Below are positions 5,307-17,599 of a stretch of DNA of 20,318 nucleotides, in pieces. The stretch covers positions 1 through 20,318 of the forward strand of contig CAJLTZ010000041.1 in NCBI GenBank assembly GCA_905209725.1, written 5' to 3'. The translations under genes were made by a program, and so were the position numbers. This DNA comes from an uncultured Muribaculaceae bacterium (GTDB lineage: Bacteria > Bacteroidota > Bacteroidia > Bacteroidales > Muribaculaceae). The notes below the pieces were generated by a model. It did no database searches and was not told the DNA's origin. It was given only the letters and a program-made list of their open reading frames with translations. Each line of letters opens with the position of its first letter. The stretch's first letter is position 1.

Positions 5307-8300
5307 ATGTCAGCAAACCTTACCGATAAACCGCGTGTAAATTTCGCGTCGATAAAAAATCCGCTGCCTTTTCCGGACTTCCTCGATGTCCAGCTGGAAT
5401 CCTTCAAGGAGTTCCTGCAGCTCGACACTCCTCCCGAATTGCGCAAGAGCCAAGGCCTTTACAAGGTGTTTGCCGAGAATTTCCCCATCGCCGACACCCG
5501 TAATAACTTCGTGCTCGAATTCCTCGATTACTACATCGATCCCCCGCGCTACTCCATTGATGAGTGTCTCGAAAGAGGCCTCACTTATTGCGTCCCTCTG
5601 AAGGCAAAGCTCAAACTTTATTGCACCGATCCCGACCACGTTGATTTCGAAACGATTATCCAGGATGTATATCTGGGTCAGATCCCTTATATGACCCAGC
5701 AGGGTACGTTTATCATCAACGGCGCGGAGCGTGTCGTAGTGTCACAGCTCCACAGAAGCCCGGGCGTATTTTTCGGTAACAGCATACATGCCAACGGAAC
5801 TAAACTTTATTCGGCGCGTATCATTCCTTTCCGCGGAAGTTGGATCGAGTTTGCCACCGACATCAACAATGTGATGTACGCCTACATCGACCGCAAGAAG
5901 AAACTCCCCGTGACCACTCTTCTGCGTGCCATCGGCTTCGAGACGGATAAGGAGATTGTGGAGATTTTCGACCTTGCCGAGGAAATCAAGGTCAACAAGA
6001 CTAATCTGAAGGCTGTGCGTGGCCGCAAGCTCGCAGGCCGCGTGATGCAGAGCTCCATTGAGGACTTCGTGGACTCCGACACGGGCGAGGTGACCACAGT
6101 GGAGCGTAACTCCATCATCGTTGACCGTGGCGAGGAGGTTACCGACGACAATATCGACGCTATCCTTGAGAGCGGAGTGAAGACTATACTGCTCGAAAAG
6201 GAGAATGTCAGCTCCGTGGACTATCAGATTATTTTCAACACCCTGCAGAAAGACGCCTCCAACTCAGAGAGTGAGGCCGTGACATATATCTATCGACAGC
6301 TCCGCAACGCAGATCCACCGGACGCTGCCTCGGCCCGTGAGGTGATCCAAAGCCTCTTCTTCTCCGAAAAGCGTTACGACCTCGGCGAAGTGGGCCGCTA
6401 CAGAATCAACAAGAAGCTCGGTCTCGACACCCCGATGGATGTCAAGGTGCTGACGCGCGAGGACATTATCGCCATCATCAAGTATCTAATCGAGCTCATC
6501 AACGCCAAGAGCGATGTGGATGATATCGACCACCTGAGCAACCGTCGTGTGCGCACAGTGGGCGAGCAGCTCTACAATCAGTTTGGCGTGGGGCTTGCCC
6601 GCATTTCGCGCTCCATCCGCGAGAAGATGAATGTGCGCGACAATGAGGTGTTCAAGCCTATCGACCTTATCAATGCCAAGACCATCTCGGCAGTGATTAA
6701 TACATTCTTCGGCACGAACGCACTTTCCCAGTTCATGGACCAGACCAACCCTCTGGCCGAGATCACCCACAAGCGCCGTATGTCGGCCCTTGGCCCCGGC
6801 GGTCTGTCGCGTGAGCGCGCAGGCTTCGAGGTGCGCGACGTGCACTATACGCATTACGGACGTCTCTGCCCGATCGAGACCCCTGAGGGTCCTAACATTG
6901 GTCTGATCTCGTCGCTCTGCGTTTACGCCAAGATCAATAACCTTGGCTTTATCGAGACTCCCTACCGCCGTGTTGAAAACGGTGTGGTAGACCTCGACAA
7001 CAGCCATGTGACATATATGACCGCCGAAGTGGAGGAGGGTAAGACGATTGCCCAGGGCAACGCTCCCCTTAACGACGACGGCACATTCATCCGCAACAAG
7101 GTAAAGGCCCGTCTGGAGGCCGACTTCCCTGTGGTTGCGCCCAACGAGGTGCAGCTCATGGACGTGGCTCCTATCCAGATCGCTTCCATCGCGGCTTCGC
7201 TTATCCCCTTCCTCGAGCATGATGACGCCAACCGTGCGCTGATGGGCTCGAACATGATGCGCCAGGCTGTGCCTCTGCTCCGCAGCGAGGCTCCTATCGT
7301 GGCCACTGGCATCGAGGGCCAGCTCGTGAAGGACTCCCGCACCCAGGTGATGGCCGAGGGCGCCGGTGTAATCGAATATGTCGATGCCACAAAGATCGTG
7401 ATCCGCTACGACCGCACCGAGGATGAAGATTTCGTGCAGTTTGAGTCTGCCACGAAGGAATACAAACTTCCCAAATTCCGCCGCACCAACCAGGGCACCA
7501 CAATCGACCTGCGTCCCCTATGCAAGGTGGGCCAGCGTGTGGAGAAGGGCGATATCCTCACCGAGGGCTACTCCACCGAGAAGGGTGAGCTCGCGCTCGG
7601 CCGCAACCTGAAAGTGGCGTTCATGCCCTGGAAGGGTTACAACTATGAGGACGCCATCGTGCTCAACGAGCGCATGGTGCGCGAGGATATCCTTACTTCC
7701 ATCCATGTCGACGAGTACACACTCGAGGTGCGCGAAACAAAGCGCGGCATGGAGGAACTTACCAATGATATCCCCAATGTGAGCGAGGATGCCACAAAGG
7801 ACCTCGACGAGCGCGGCATCATCCGCGTGGGCGCTTATGTGGTGCCCGGCGATATCATGATTGGAAAGATCACGCCTAAGGGCGAGAGCGACCCCACCCC
7901 TGAGGAGAAACTCCTCCGCGCCATCTTCGGCGACAAGGCCGGCGATGTGAAGGACGCTTCCCTCAAGGCAAGCCCCTCGCTGAAGGGCGTCGTGATCGGC
8001 ACCAACCTCTTCAGCAAGGCAGCCAAGAAGAAGGGCAACAAGAACAGCGCCAACGCCCAGCTCCCCCTGCTCGACGAAGAATACGAGCAGAAGCAGAATG
8101 AGCTCCGCGCAATCATGGTTGACAAGATGCGCACGCTTCTCGCCGACCAGACAAGCGCCGGAGTGGTTGACTTCATCGGCGATGAAATCGTGCCCGCAGG
8201 CTCTTCATTCCAGGGTGTTGACTTCGCCAATATGAATTATGAGACTGTCAACATCTCCGGATGGACCAACGACGCTCGCATCAACAAGATGGTGGGTGAA

Positions 8301-9122
8301 CTCATCACCAATTATATGCGCAAGTCGAAGGAAATCGACAGCGAACTCCGCCGCAAGAAACTCGACATCACCATCGGCGACGAACTTCCCTCGGGCATCA
8401 TGCAGATGGCCAAGGTTTATATCGCCAAGAAGCGTAAGATCGGCGTGGGCGACAAGATGGCAGGTCGTCACGGTAACAAGGGTATCGTGTCGCGAGTAGT
8501 GCGTCAGGAGGATATGCCGTTCCTCGAGGATGGCACTCCTGTGGATATTGTGCTTAACCCTCTGGGTGTGCCTTCGCGTATGAACCTCGGTCAGATTTTC
8601 GAGACCGTGCTCGGATGGGCAGGCCGCGAACTTGGCGAGAAATTTGCTACGCCTATTTTCGACGGAGCAAGTCTCGACGACCTCAACGAATGGACCGACA
8701 AGGCAGGCCTTCCCCGCTATGGAAAGACATATCTCTACGACGGCGGCACGGGCGACCGCTTCGACCAGCCGGCCACTGTGGGCGTGATCTACATGCTTAA
8801 GCTCGGCCACATGGTGGAGGACAAGATGCACGCACGTTCCATCGGCCCGTACTCTCTCATCACGCAGCAGCCTCTCGGCGGTAAGGCCCAGTTCGGTGGC
8901 CAGCGTTTCGGAGAGATGGAGGTCTGGGCGCTCGAGGCTTTCGGCGCTGCACACATCCTTCAGGAGATCCTTACCATCAAGAGCGACGACGTGGTGGGCC
9001 GAAGCAAGGCTTACGAGGCTATCGTCAAGGGCGACGCAATGCCTACCCCCGGTATCCCCGAATCGCTCAACGTGCTTCTCCATGAGCTCCGCGGCCTCGG
9101 CCTGAGCATCACGCTCGAATGA
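5307..9122 (+). CDS. rpoB: DNA-directed RNA polymerase subunit beta
   Basis: This forms half of the RNA polymerase active-site cleft. It is 1271 aa and uninterrupted. The rifampicin region is at residues 469-495: Q475, D478, H488, R491 and S493 correspond to E. coli Q513, D516, H526, R529 and S531, all wild-type. It has T480, A484 and M492 where E. coli has N518, S522 and I530. The segment G-P-G-G-L-S-R-E-R-A-G-F-E-V-R-D-V-H follows. The KMAGRHGNKG motif near the end of the catalytic half and the C-terminal L-G-G-K-A-Q-F-G-G-Q-R-F-G-E-M-E-V-W-A-L are present. The start follows an A-rich leader, and rpoC begins 34 bp after the stop. Confidence 0.99.
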   Translation: MSANLTDKPRVNFASIKNPLPFPDFLDVQLESFKEFLQLDTPPELRKSQGLYKVFAENFPIADTRNNFVLEFLDYYIDPPRYSIDECLERGLTYCVPLKAKLKLYCTDPDHVDFETIIQDVYLGQIPYMTQQGTFIINGAERVVVSQLHRSPGVFFGNSIHANGTKLYSARIIPFRGSWIEFATDINNVMYAYIDRKKKLPVTTLLRAIGFETDKEIVEIFDLAEEIKVNKTNLKAVRGRKLAGRVMQSSIEDFVDSDTGEVTTVERNSIIVDRGEEVTDDNIDAILESGVKTILLEKENVSSVDYQIIFNTLQKDASNSESEAVTYIYRQLRNADPPDAASAREVIQSLFFSEKRYDLGEVGRYRINKKLGLDTPMDVKVLTREDIIAIIKYLIELINAKSDVDDIDHLSNRRVRTVGEQLYNQFGVGLARISRSIREKMNVRDNEVFKPIDLINAKTISAVINTFFGTNALSQFMDQTNPLAEITHKRRMSALGPGGLSRERAGFEVRDVHYTHYGRLCPIETPEGPNIGLISSLCVYAKINNLGFIETPYRRVENGVVDLDNSHVTYMTAEVEEGKTIAQGNAPLNDDGTFIRNKVKARLEADFPVVAPNEVQLMDVAPIQIASIAASLIPFLEHDDANRALMGSNMMRQAVPLLRSEAPIVATGIEGQLVKDSRTQVMAEGAGVIEYVDATKIVIRYDRTEDEDFVQFESATKEYKLPKFRRTNQGTTIDLRPLCKVGQRVEKGDILTEGYSTEKGELALGRNLKVAFMPWKGYNYEDAIVLNERMVREDILTSIHVDEYTLEVRETKRGMEELTNDIPNVSEDATKDLDERGIIRVGAYVVPGDIMIGKITPKGESDPTPEEKLLRAIFGDKAGDVKDASLKASPSLKGVVIGTNLFSKAAKKKGNKNSANAQLPLLDEEYEQKQNELRAIMVDKMRTLLADQTSAGVVDFIGDEIVPAGSSFQGVDFANMNYETVNISGWTNDARINKMVGELITNYMRKSKEIDSELRRKKLDITIGDELPSGIMQMAKVYIAKKRKIGVGDKMAGRHGNKGIVSRVVRQEDMPFLEDGTPVDIVLNPLGVPSRMNLGQIFETVLGWAGRELGEKFATPIFDGASLDDLNEWTDKAGLPRYGKTYLYDGGTGDRFDQPATVGVIYMLKLGHMVEDKMHARSIGPYSLITQQPLGGKAQFGGQRFGEMEVWALEAFGAAHILQEILTIKSDDVVGRSKAYEAIVKGDAMPTPGIPESLNVLLHELRGLGLSITLE

Positions 9123-9156
9123 CAAAACAAAATTAAGAATTTAACTTGGCTATAAT

Positions 9157-13470
<4,314 letters not shown>

Positions 13471-13514
13471 ATTGATGCGACGCATCCCATTTCCTGAGAT
13501 GCGCTGATGATATT

Positions 13515-13558
13515 ATCGGAGAATTGTCCCAATCTTAAGGATAATTCTCCGATTTTTG
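13515..13558 (+). terminator. Intrinsic terminator after rpoC
   Basis: The stem 13515-13529 / 13539-13553 has 15 pairs (outer 11 perfect: ATCGGAGAATT with AATTCTCCGAT; then one G-U and three more). The loop is 9 nt, followed directly by TTTTTGTTTG. Upstream, CGCATC at 13481-13486 can pair either with GATGCG at 13474-13479 or with GATGCG at 13498-13503. This closes the rpoBC transcript and separates it from the haem operon. Confidence 0.9.
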
Positions 13559-13596
13559 TTTGATGATGGCCTTGACGGTTTCATCAAAGGTGGGTA

Positions 13597-13627
13597 TTGT
13601 GAGGCCAACCGAATTATACTAATTTTG
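13597..13627 (+). promoter_or_regulatory. Bacteroidota promoter of the haem-uptake operon
   Basis: TTG at 13597-13599 and TAATTTTG at 13620-13627 are 20 bases apart, matching TTTG / TAnnTTTG apart from one base of the -33 element. It falls between the rpoC terminator and the first operon ATG (13655), giving a leader of roughly 20 nt. I cannot recognise a Fur-type operator over it. Confidence 0.75.
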
Positions 13628-13654
13628 CAATCGAAAACAATAACAATAACGACA

Positions 13655-14089
13655 ATGAGAAAAATAACACTCATGGCATCGGCCTTGTTGCTCGCGGCAT
13701 CCGCCTTCGCAGGCCAGACCGCCCTCAAGCTCTCGATGCTCGATGGTTCCACTTTCAGCTATGTGCTCGAAGATAAGCCTGTGATCACGATGGAGGGCGA
13801 GAACGTGAACATCGCCACCTCCGATGCCTCGGCATCCTTCAAACGCGCCGATGTGAAGAATTTCGTCTTTGTTGACGAACCTTCCGGTATCGAGGAAATC
13901 ACACGCTCCGAATCATTTATCTCTTACGATGGACGCAGCATCGCCGCTCCCGGCGTTGAGATAAGCGTCTACTCCCTGTCAGGAAGCCGTGTGGCAGTAG
14001 AAATGGAATCAGTCAACGTGGAGTCGCTCCCCGCCGGCACCTACATAGCCACAGCTGGCTCCCGCTCCCTCAAATTCATCAAAAAGTAA
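13655..14089 (+). CDS. Small secreted protein with T9SS type A-like C-terminal tail
   Basis: The protein is 144 aa. The ATG at 13655 is preferred over an upstream in-frame start because it begins a clean signal peptide (MRKITLMASALLLAASAFA, cleavage about residue 19) just after the promoter. Residues 22-75 form an L-x-x-L-D-G-S-T... module that heads many secreted Bacteroidales proteins. A linker SGIEEI (78-82) leads to a tail (about 95-144) with ISVYSLSG, SLPAGTYIA and a basic FIKK end, resembling Por-secretion sorting domains. No cargo domain lies between module and tail. First gene of the haem-type operon, 10 bp before the next. Its role is unknown; surface or secreted delivery by T9SS is inferred, and no T9SS genes are in the window. 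Confidence 0.8.
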   Translation: MRKITLMASALLLAASAFAGQTALKLSMLDGSTFSYVLEDKPVITMEGENVNIATSDASASFKRADVKNFVFVDEPSGIEEITRSESFISYDGRSIAAPGVEISVYSLSGSRVAVEMESVNVESLPAGTYIATAGSRSLKFIKK

Positions 14090-14099
14090 TCTGAAATTT

Positions 14100-14702
14100 A
14101 TGAATAAGTTTTTTACATCAGCATTGATTCTTGCCGCAGCAGCCTTTCAGGCTTCCGCCGACACCGAAGTCTTCGTAGTCTCGCTCAACGACGGCACCAC
14201 CCAGGAATTCCGTGTGGACCAGATCAAGGAAATGACATTCGAAACCCGGACTGAGAGCACCATCGCCGGCTATTACTATGGCATAAATTCCGTAGTGGTA
14301 GGAGGTCAGTTCACCTACAATGTCGAGGTCGGCAACACCATCACCGAGAACGCAGACGGCACTATCAACGTAGCCATACCCGAATATAAGATTCCTGCCA
14401 CTGTGATGGGTGACCTCACACTCGGCGCAGTGGAAATCAAGAATATCGCATTCGACAAGGACAAGAACGCTTACTATCGCATGTATAGCGGCGACGGTCT
14501 TACCCAGCACTTCAAGGCTGAGAAGGATGGCAACGTCACCATGGACAAGGACTACAACTTCACTGAGGGCTCGTACATCCAGATAGCACTAAACGAGAAC
14601 AAGTCAGTAACGGTGGTGAACAGCTTCAAACTCGGTGCAATGCCCTTCCCGATTGTGGCAACTCTCTTAGGCGAGAAAACCGGAGCTCCAAAGGCTGAAT
14701 AA
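14100..14702 (+). CDS. Calycin-like secreted protein
   Basis: The protein is 200 aa. A signal peptide (MNKFFTSALILAAAAFQASA, cleavage about 20) is followed by VFVVSLNDGTTQEFRVDQIK (24-43), which resembles the N-terminal module of the preceding gene. From about residue 54 (IAGYYYG) alternating beta-strand stretches to about 190 resemble the calycin-like/lipocalin-like domains of Bacteroidales secreted proteins. I saw no lipobox cysteine, so it is probably periplasmic or released. Calycin folds bind small hydrophobic ligands, so a haem or porphyrin carrier role is plausible given the next two genes, but that is inference. It sits 10 bp after the T9SS-tail protein and 28 bp before hmuY. Confidence 0.7.
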   Translation: MNKFFTSALILAAAAFQASADTEVFVVSLNDGTTQEFRVDQIKEMTFETRTESTIAGYYYGINSVVVGGQFTYNVEVGNTITENADGTINVAIPEYKIPATVMGDLTLGAVEIKNIAFDKDKNAYYRMYSGDGLTQHFKAEKDGNVTMDKDYNFTEGSYIQIALNENKSVTVVNSFKLGAMPFPIVATLLGEKTGAPKAE

Positions 14703-14730
14703 AGTCAAGATCCTGCAATATGCATTCGCG

Positions 14731-15528
14731 ATGAAAATGATTCAGCGGCTCATCACTACATGTCTGGCATCTGCGGCGCTTCTGGCGCTGCAGGCTTGCC
14801 ACGGCATTCTCCCCAGCATCTACGACGAACCGCCGCAGGAGAAGGACCATACCGTGGCCGGAGAGCTATACATTGATGCTTCCGACTGGCAACGCTGGCA
14901 TTTCATCGACCTCAAGGCGGTGGCCGACAGCGTGGCCGCCGACTCCCTCTACAATACTTCGGCGGCATGGGTGTCGATGCGCATCCCTGCCCCCGATGCC
15001 GAGCCATCGGAAAGCCTGCCGGAAGCGGAATGCCCCGGAATCTATACGTATTGGTATGATGTTTATGGCGCCGGAATCTCCGTGAATGAGTTCTGCACTT
15101 TCGCTCCCTCAGCCCCGCAGCCGATCCCTGAGAAATGGACCTTCGCCGTGCATCGAAACAATGTGATGACCAATGGCGGTGAGGTGGCAAAGACATCGTT
15201 CTCCTCCCTCGAGGATATCCCCGACGACCTTTCATTTGTCGACGGCCTCTCTTTCGAGGGGGATACCTGGAACCAGACCGATGTATGGACCATTCAGGAC
15301 CGTATGCTCCTCGGGCTGATAGGCAATCAGGGAATCCGCATCAACAATCTCCTCTCCTCTTGGCTTCGCGTGGATGTGCCCCCGATGCCGCCCGCCTTCA
15401 CACTCGACTCATCCGTGTTTATCCTGCGACTCTCCGACGGCTCCATGGCGGCGCTCCAGCTTGCCGATTACCAGAGTGCCACCGGCACCAAGTGCTGCCT
15501 CACAATCCGTTACCGATACCCGCTCTGA
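14731..15528 (+). CDS. hmuY: HmuY-family haem-binding lipoprotein
   Basis: HmuY proteins capture haem at the cell surface and pass it to the receptor HmuR. The protein is 265 aa. A lipoprotein signal ends in the lipobox LQAC, with C23 to be lipidated. Family features include the Asp/Trp-rich early segment DASDWQRWHFIDL (49-61), WTFAVHRNNVMTNGG (136-150) and a terminal strand ITIRYRYP-like end. Candidate haem ligands are H141, M146 and M219 (in PPMPP); the Porphyromonas gingivalis protein uses two histidines, while other family members use methionines. An ATG two codons downstream (14737) is an alternative start. It is followed after 14 bp by the TonB receptor, the classical hmuYR order. Confidence 0.87.
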   Translation: MKMIQRLITTCLASAALLALQACHGILPSIYDEPPQEKDHTVAGELYIDASDWQRWHFIDLKAVADSVAADSLYNTSAAWVSMRIPAPDAEPSESLPEAECPGIYTYWYDVYGAGISVNEFCTFAPSAPQPIPEKWTFAVHRNNVMTNGGEVAKTSFSSLEDIPDDLSFVDGLSFEGDTWNQTDVWTIQDRMLLGLIGNQGIRINNLLSSWLRVDVPPMPPAFTLDSSVFILRLSDGSMAALQLADYQSATGTKCCLTIRYRYPL

Positions 15529-15542
15529 ACAATAACGCTTAA

Positions 15543-17528
15543 ATGAGAAATCGTTTTATCATATTGTCCCTCCTGCTTTTTGCCGCACAGACACTGCCCT
15601 GCCTCGCCCTGCCTTCGGATGAGGAGGCTCAGGCGCCCGACAGCATCGCCCGGTCCGAATTCAGCCTTGATGATTTCGTGGTTACCGGCACGCGTGTGCC
15701 TAAGTTGCTGAAGGATGCTCCCGTGCAGACGCGGCTCATCACACGCAAGGATATAGAGCGCAGCGACGCCTCCAATATCGACGACCTCCTGCAGCAGGAA
15801 CTCCCCGGCGCCGAATTCTCTTACGCCATGAACCAGCAGGTGCATATGAACATCGGCGGATTCGGCGGCCAGAGCGTGTTATTCCTCGTGGATGGCGAGC
15901 GGCTTGCCGGCGAAACGATGGATGACGTGGATTTCAGCCGCATCCCGATGCGCGATGTGGAGCGGATCGAGATTGTGCGCGGTGCCTCAAGCGCCCTCTA
16001 TGGCAGCAATGCCGCAGGCGGTGTGGTGAATATCATAACACGTCGCGCCCGGCATCCCTGGCAGGTGACTGCCGAAGCACGCATCGGCAAACATCTTAAC
16101 CAACGCTACGGATTCGGCGTGTCAGCCTCCGGAAAGCGTGTGGCAAATACCCTCTCAGCCTCGTATCAAAGTATTAAGAATTATAACGTATCATCCGACC
16201 CTGATCCCGTGGGGCGAGTGGTGTCCACAATCTATGGCCACCGCACCCTGAATGTGGCCGACCGATTCTCATATTCACCCGTAGACGGGCTTGACCTCTC
16301 CGCCCGTGCCGGCTACTTCTTCCGTCAGATTCCGCGCTCCATCGATTCCCCGGAGCGCTACCGCGACTATTCGGCGGGTCTCCGTGCCGACTGGCATCCC
16401 AACGCCTCGAATGCTTTCCAACTGTCGTATTCATTCGACCAGTACGACAAGTCGACATACTTCAAATTGCCGCATCTCGATGTGCGCGACTACAGCAATG
16501 TGCAGAACAGTGTGCGCGCCTTCTATGCCCACACATTCGCCAATGGCGATATCCTTTCGGCAGGCGCCGACTGCCTGCACGATTATCTCCTCAATTCAAA
16601 ATTCGTAGGTCGCCATCGCTCGCAGACAAATGTTGACGCTTTTCTGCAATACGACTGGACGCCATCGCAGAAATGGGAGGTGGTGGGCGCTTTGAGATAC
16701 GACTGGTTTTCCGACGGAAGCATCTCGCGTGTGACTCCGAAAATCTCCGCCCGCTATCAGCCCATCGATGCCCTTAACATCCGCGCTTCCTATGGAATGG
16801 GTTTCCGCGCTCCTACCCTCAAAGAAAAATATTACGAGTTTGACATGGCCGGAATCTGGATTGTGACCGGTAATCCATCGTTACGACCGGAAACGAGCCA
16901 TAACGCAAATCTCTCAGCCGACTATACGGTGAAAAACTATAATTTCACCCTCGCCGGTTATTACAACCATGTGCGCGACAAAATATCCTCCGGTCTCCCG
17001 TATGCACGCCCCGGTGATCCCACGCAGCTCTATCTTGAATACGTGAACCTTGACCGATACAATGTATATGGATTTGAGGCTGCCGTGCAGGGAGTCTGGA
17101 ACGGCGGTTTCTCGGCTCGGCTCTCCTATGCCTACACCCATGAGAGTGTGTCGCGCGACAAGCAGGGCAACCAGGCCAACAACCAGTATATGCCCGCGCG
17201 GCCGCATTCTCTCTCAGCCAGGTTTGCCTGGATTCATGAATTCTCGAAGAATTACACTTTCGATGTCTCATTGCAGGGCAGGGCGCTCTCAGGTGTGAAA
17301 AACCGCGAATACCGCGACTATTACAACCTCGCCGCCGGGACAGTGGAAGTGAATTATCCTGCGTATTCATTGTGGAAAATCCAGGTGGCGCAGACTTTTG
17401 CCTCGCGTGTAAAACTCATCCTGACGGTAGATAATCTCTTCAACTATCGCCCCAGTCATTATTATCTCAATTCGCCGCTCACCGACGGCATCTCCCTTCT
17501 TGCCGGCGTCAGCATCGACCTCCACTGA
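15543..17528 (+). CDS. hmuR: HmuR-like TonB-dependent outer-membrane receptor
   Basis: This imports haem or a similar ligand across the outer membrane using TonB energy. The protein is 661 aa with a signal peptide ending at about residue 22. A TonB-box-like DDFVVTGTR (43-51) precedes the plug, which contains LFLVDGERLAGE and the segment RGASSALYGSNAAGGVVNI (146-164). A 22-strand barrel fills the rest. The haem-receptor boxes are present as FRAP (421-424) and NPSL (444-447). No histidine lies between them; M435 sits in the middle, and H101 in the plug is another candidate ligand. It ends in Leu-His and not the usual aromatic residue. It has no N-terminal carboxypeptidase-like domain, so it is not SusC-like. 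HmuY upstream supports the call. Confidence 0.88.
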   Translation: MRNRFIILSLLLFAAQTLPCLALPSDEEAQAPDSIARSEFSLDDFVVTGTRVPKLLKDAPVQTRLITRKDIERSDASNIDDLLQQELPGAEFSYAMNQQVHMNIGGFGGQSVLFLVDGERLAGETMDDVDFSRIPMRDVERIEIVRGASSALYGSNAAGGVVNIITRRARHPWQVTAEARIGKHLNQRYGFGVSASGKRVANTLSASYQSIKNYNVSSDPDPVGRVVSTIYGHRTLNVADRFSYSPVDGLDLSARAGYFFRQIPRSIDSPERYRDYSAGLRADWHPNASNAFQLSYSFDQYDKSTYFKLPHLDVRDYSNVQNSVRAFYAHTFANGDILSAGADCLHDYLLNSKFVGRHRSQTNVDAFLQYDWTPSQKWEVVGALRYDWFSDGSISRVTPKISARYQPIDALNIRASYGMGFRAPTLKEKYYEFDMAGIWIVTGNPSLRPETSHNANLSADYTVKNYNFTLAGYYNHVRDKISSGLPYARPGDPTQLYLEYVNLDRYNVYGFEAAVQGVWNGGFSARLSYAYTHESVSRDKQGNQANNQYMPARPHSLSARFAWIHEFSKNYTFDVSLQGRALSGVKNREYRDYYNLAAGTVEVNYPAYSLWKIQVAQTFASRVKLILTVDNLFNYRPSHYYLNSPLTDGISLLAGVSIDLH

Positions 17529-17554
17529 TTGATGATTCTTTCTGATTGATGATT
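17526..17554. repeat. 12-bp direct repeat spanning the hmuR stop codon
   Basis: TGATTGATGATT occurs at 17526-17537 (its first three bases are the receptor's stop codon) and again at 17543-17554, with a C before each copy. It lies immediately before the heptanucleotide tract. It may be a small local duplication. Confidence 0.9.
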
Positions 17555-17559
17555 GGTCA

Positions 17560-17594
17560 TTACTTTTTACTTCTTACTTCTTACTTCTTACTTC
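17560..17594. repeat. Heptanucleotide tandem repeat (TTACTTC) before a start codon
   Basis: One variant copy (TTACTTT, 17560-17566) is followed by four perfect TTACTTC copies (17567-17594). The tract ends 5 bases before the ATG at 17600. The unit length is not a multiple of three. In-frame TTG (17546) and ATG (17549) codons lie upstream of the tract in the same frame as the downstream gene. Confidence 0.97.
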
Positions 17595-17599
17595 TTAAT

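Noticed and set aside
6711..6791. Rifampicin-resistance changes in rpoB
   Set aside because: Key residues Q475, D478, H488, R491 and S493 are wild-type; T480, A484 and M492 differ from E. coli but I regard them as ordinary Bacteroidota variation.
13556..13654. A 33-residue N-terminal extension of the T9SS-tail protein
   Set aside because: The extension begins inside the rpoC terminator's T-tract and crosses the promoter; the ATG at 13655 gives a proper signal peptide.
17561..17568. TACTTTTT as a -7 element for the inner-membrane genes
   Set aside because: It misses the final G of TAnnTTTG, has no -33 partner, and is part of the heptamer tract.
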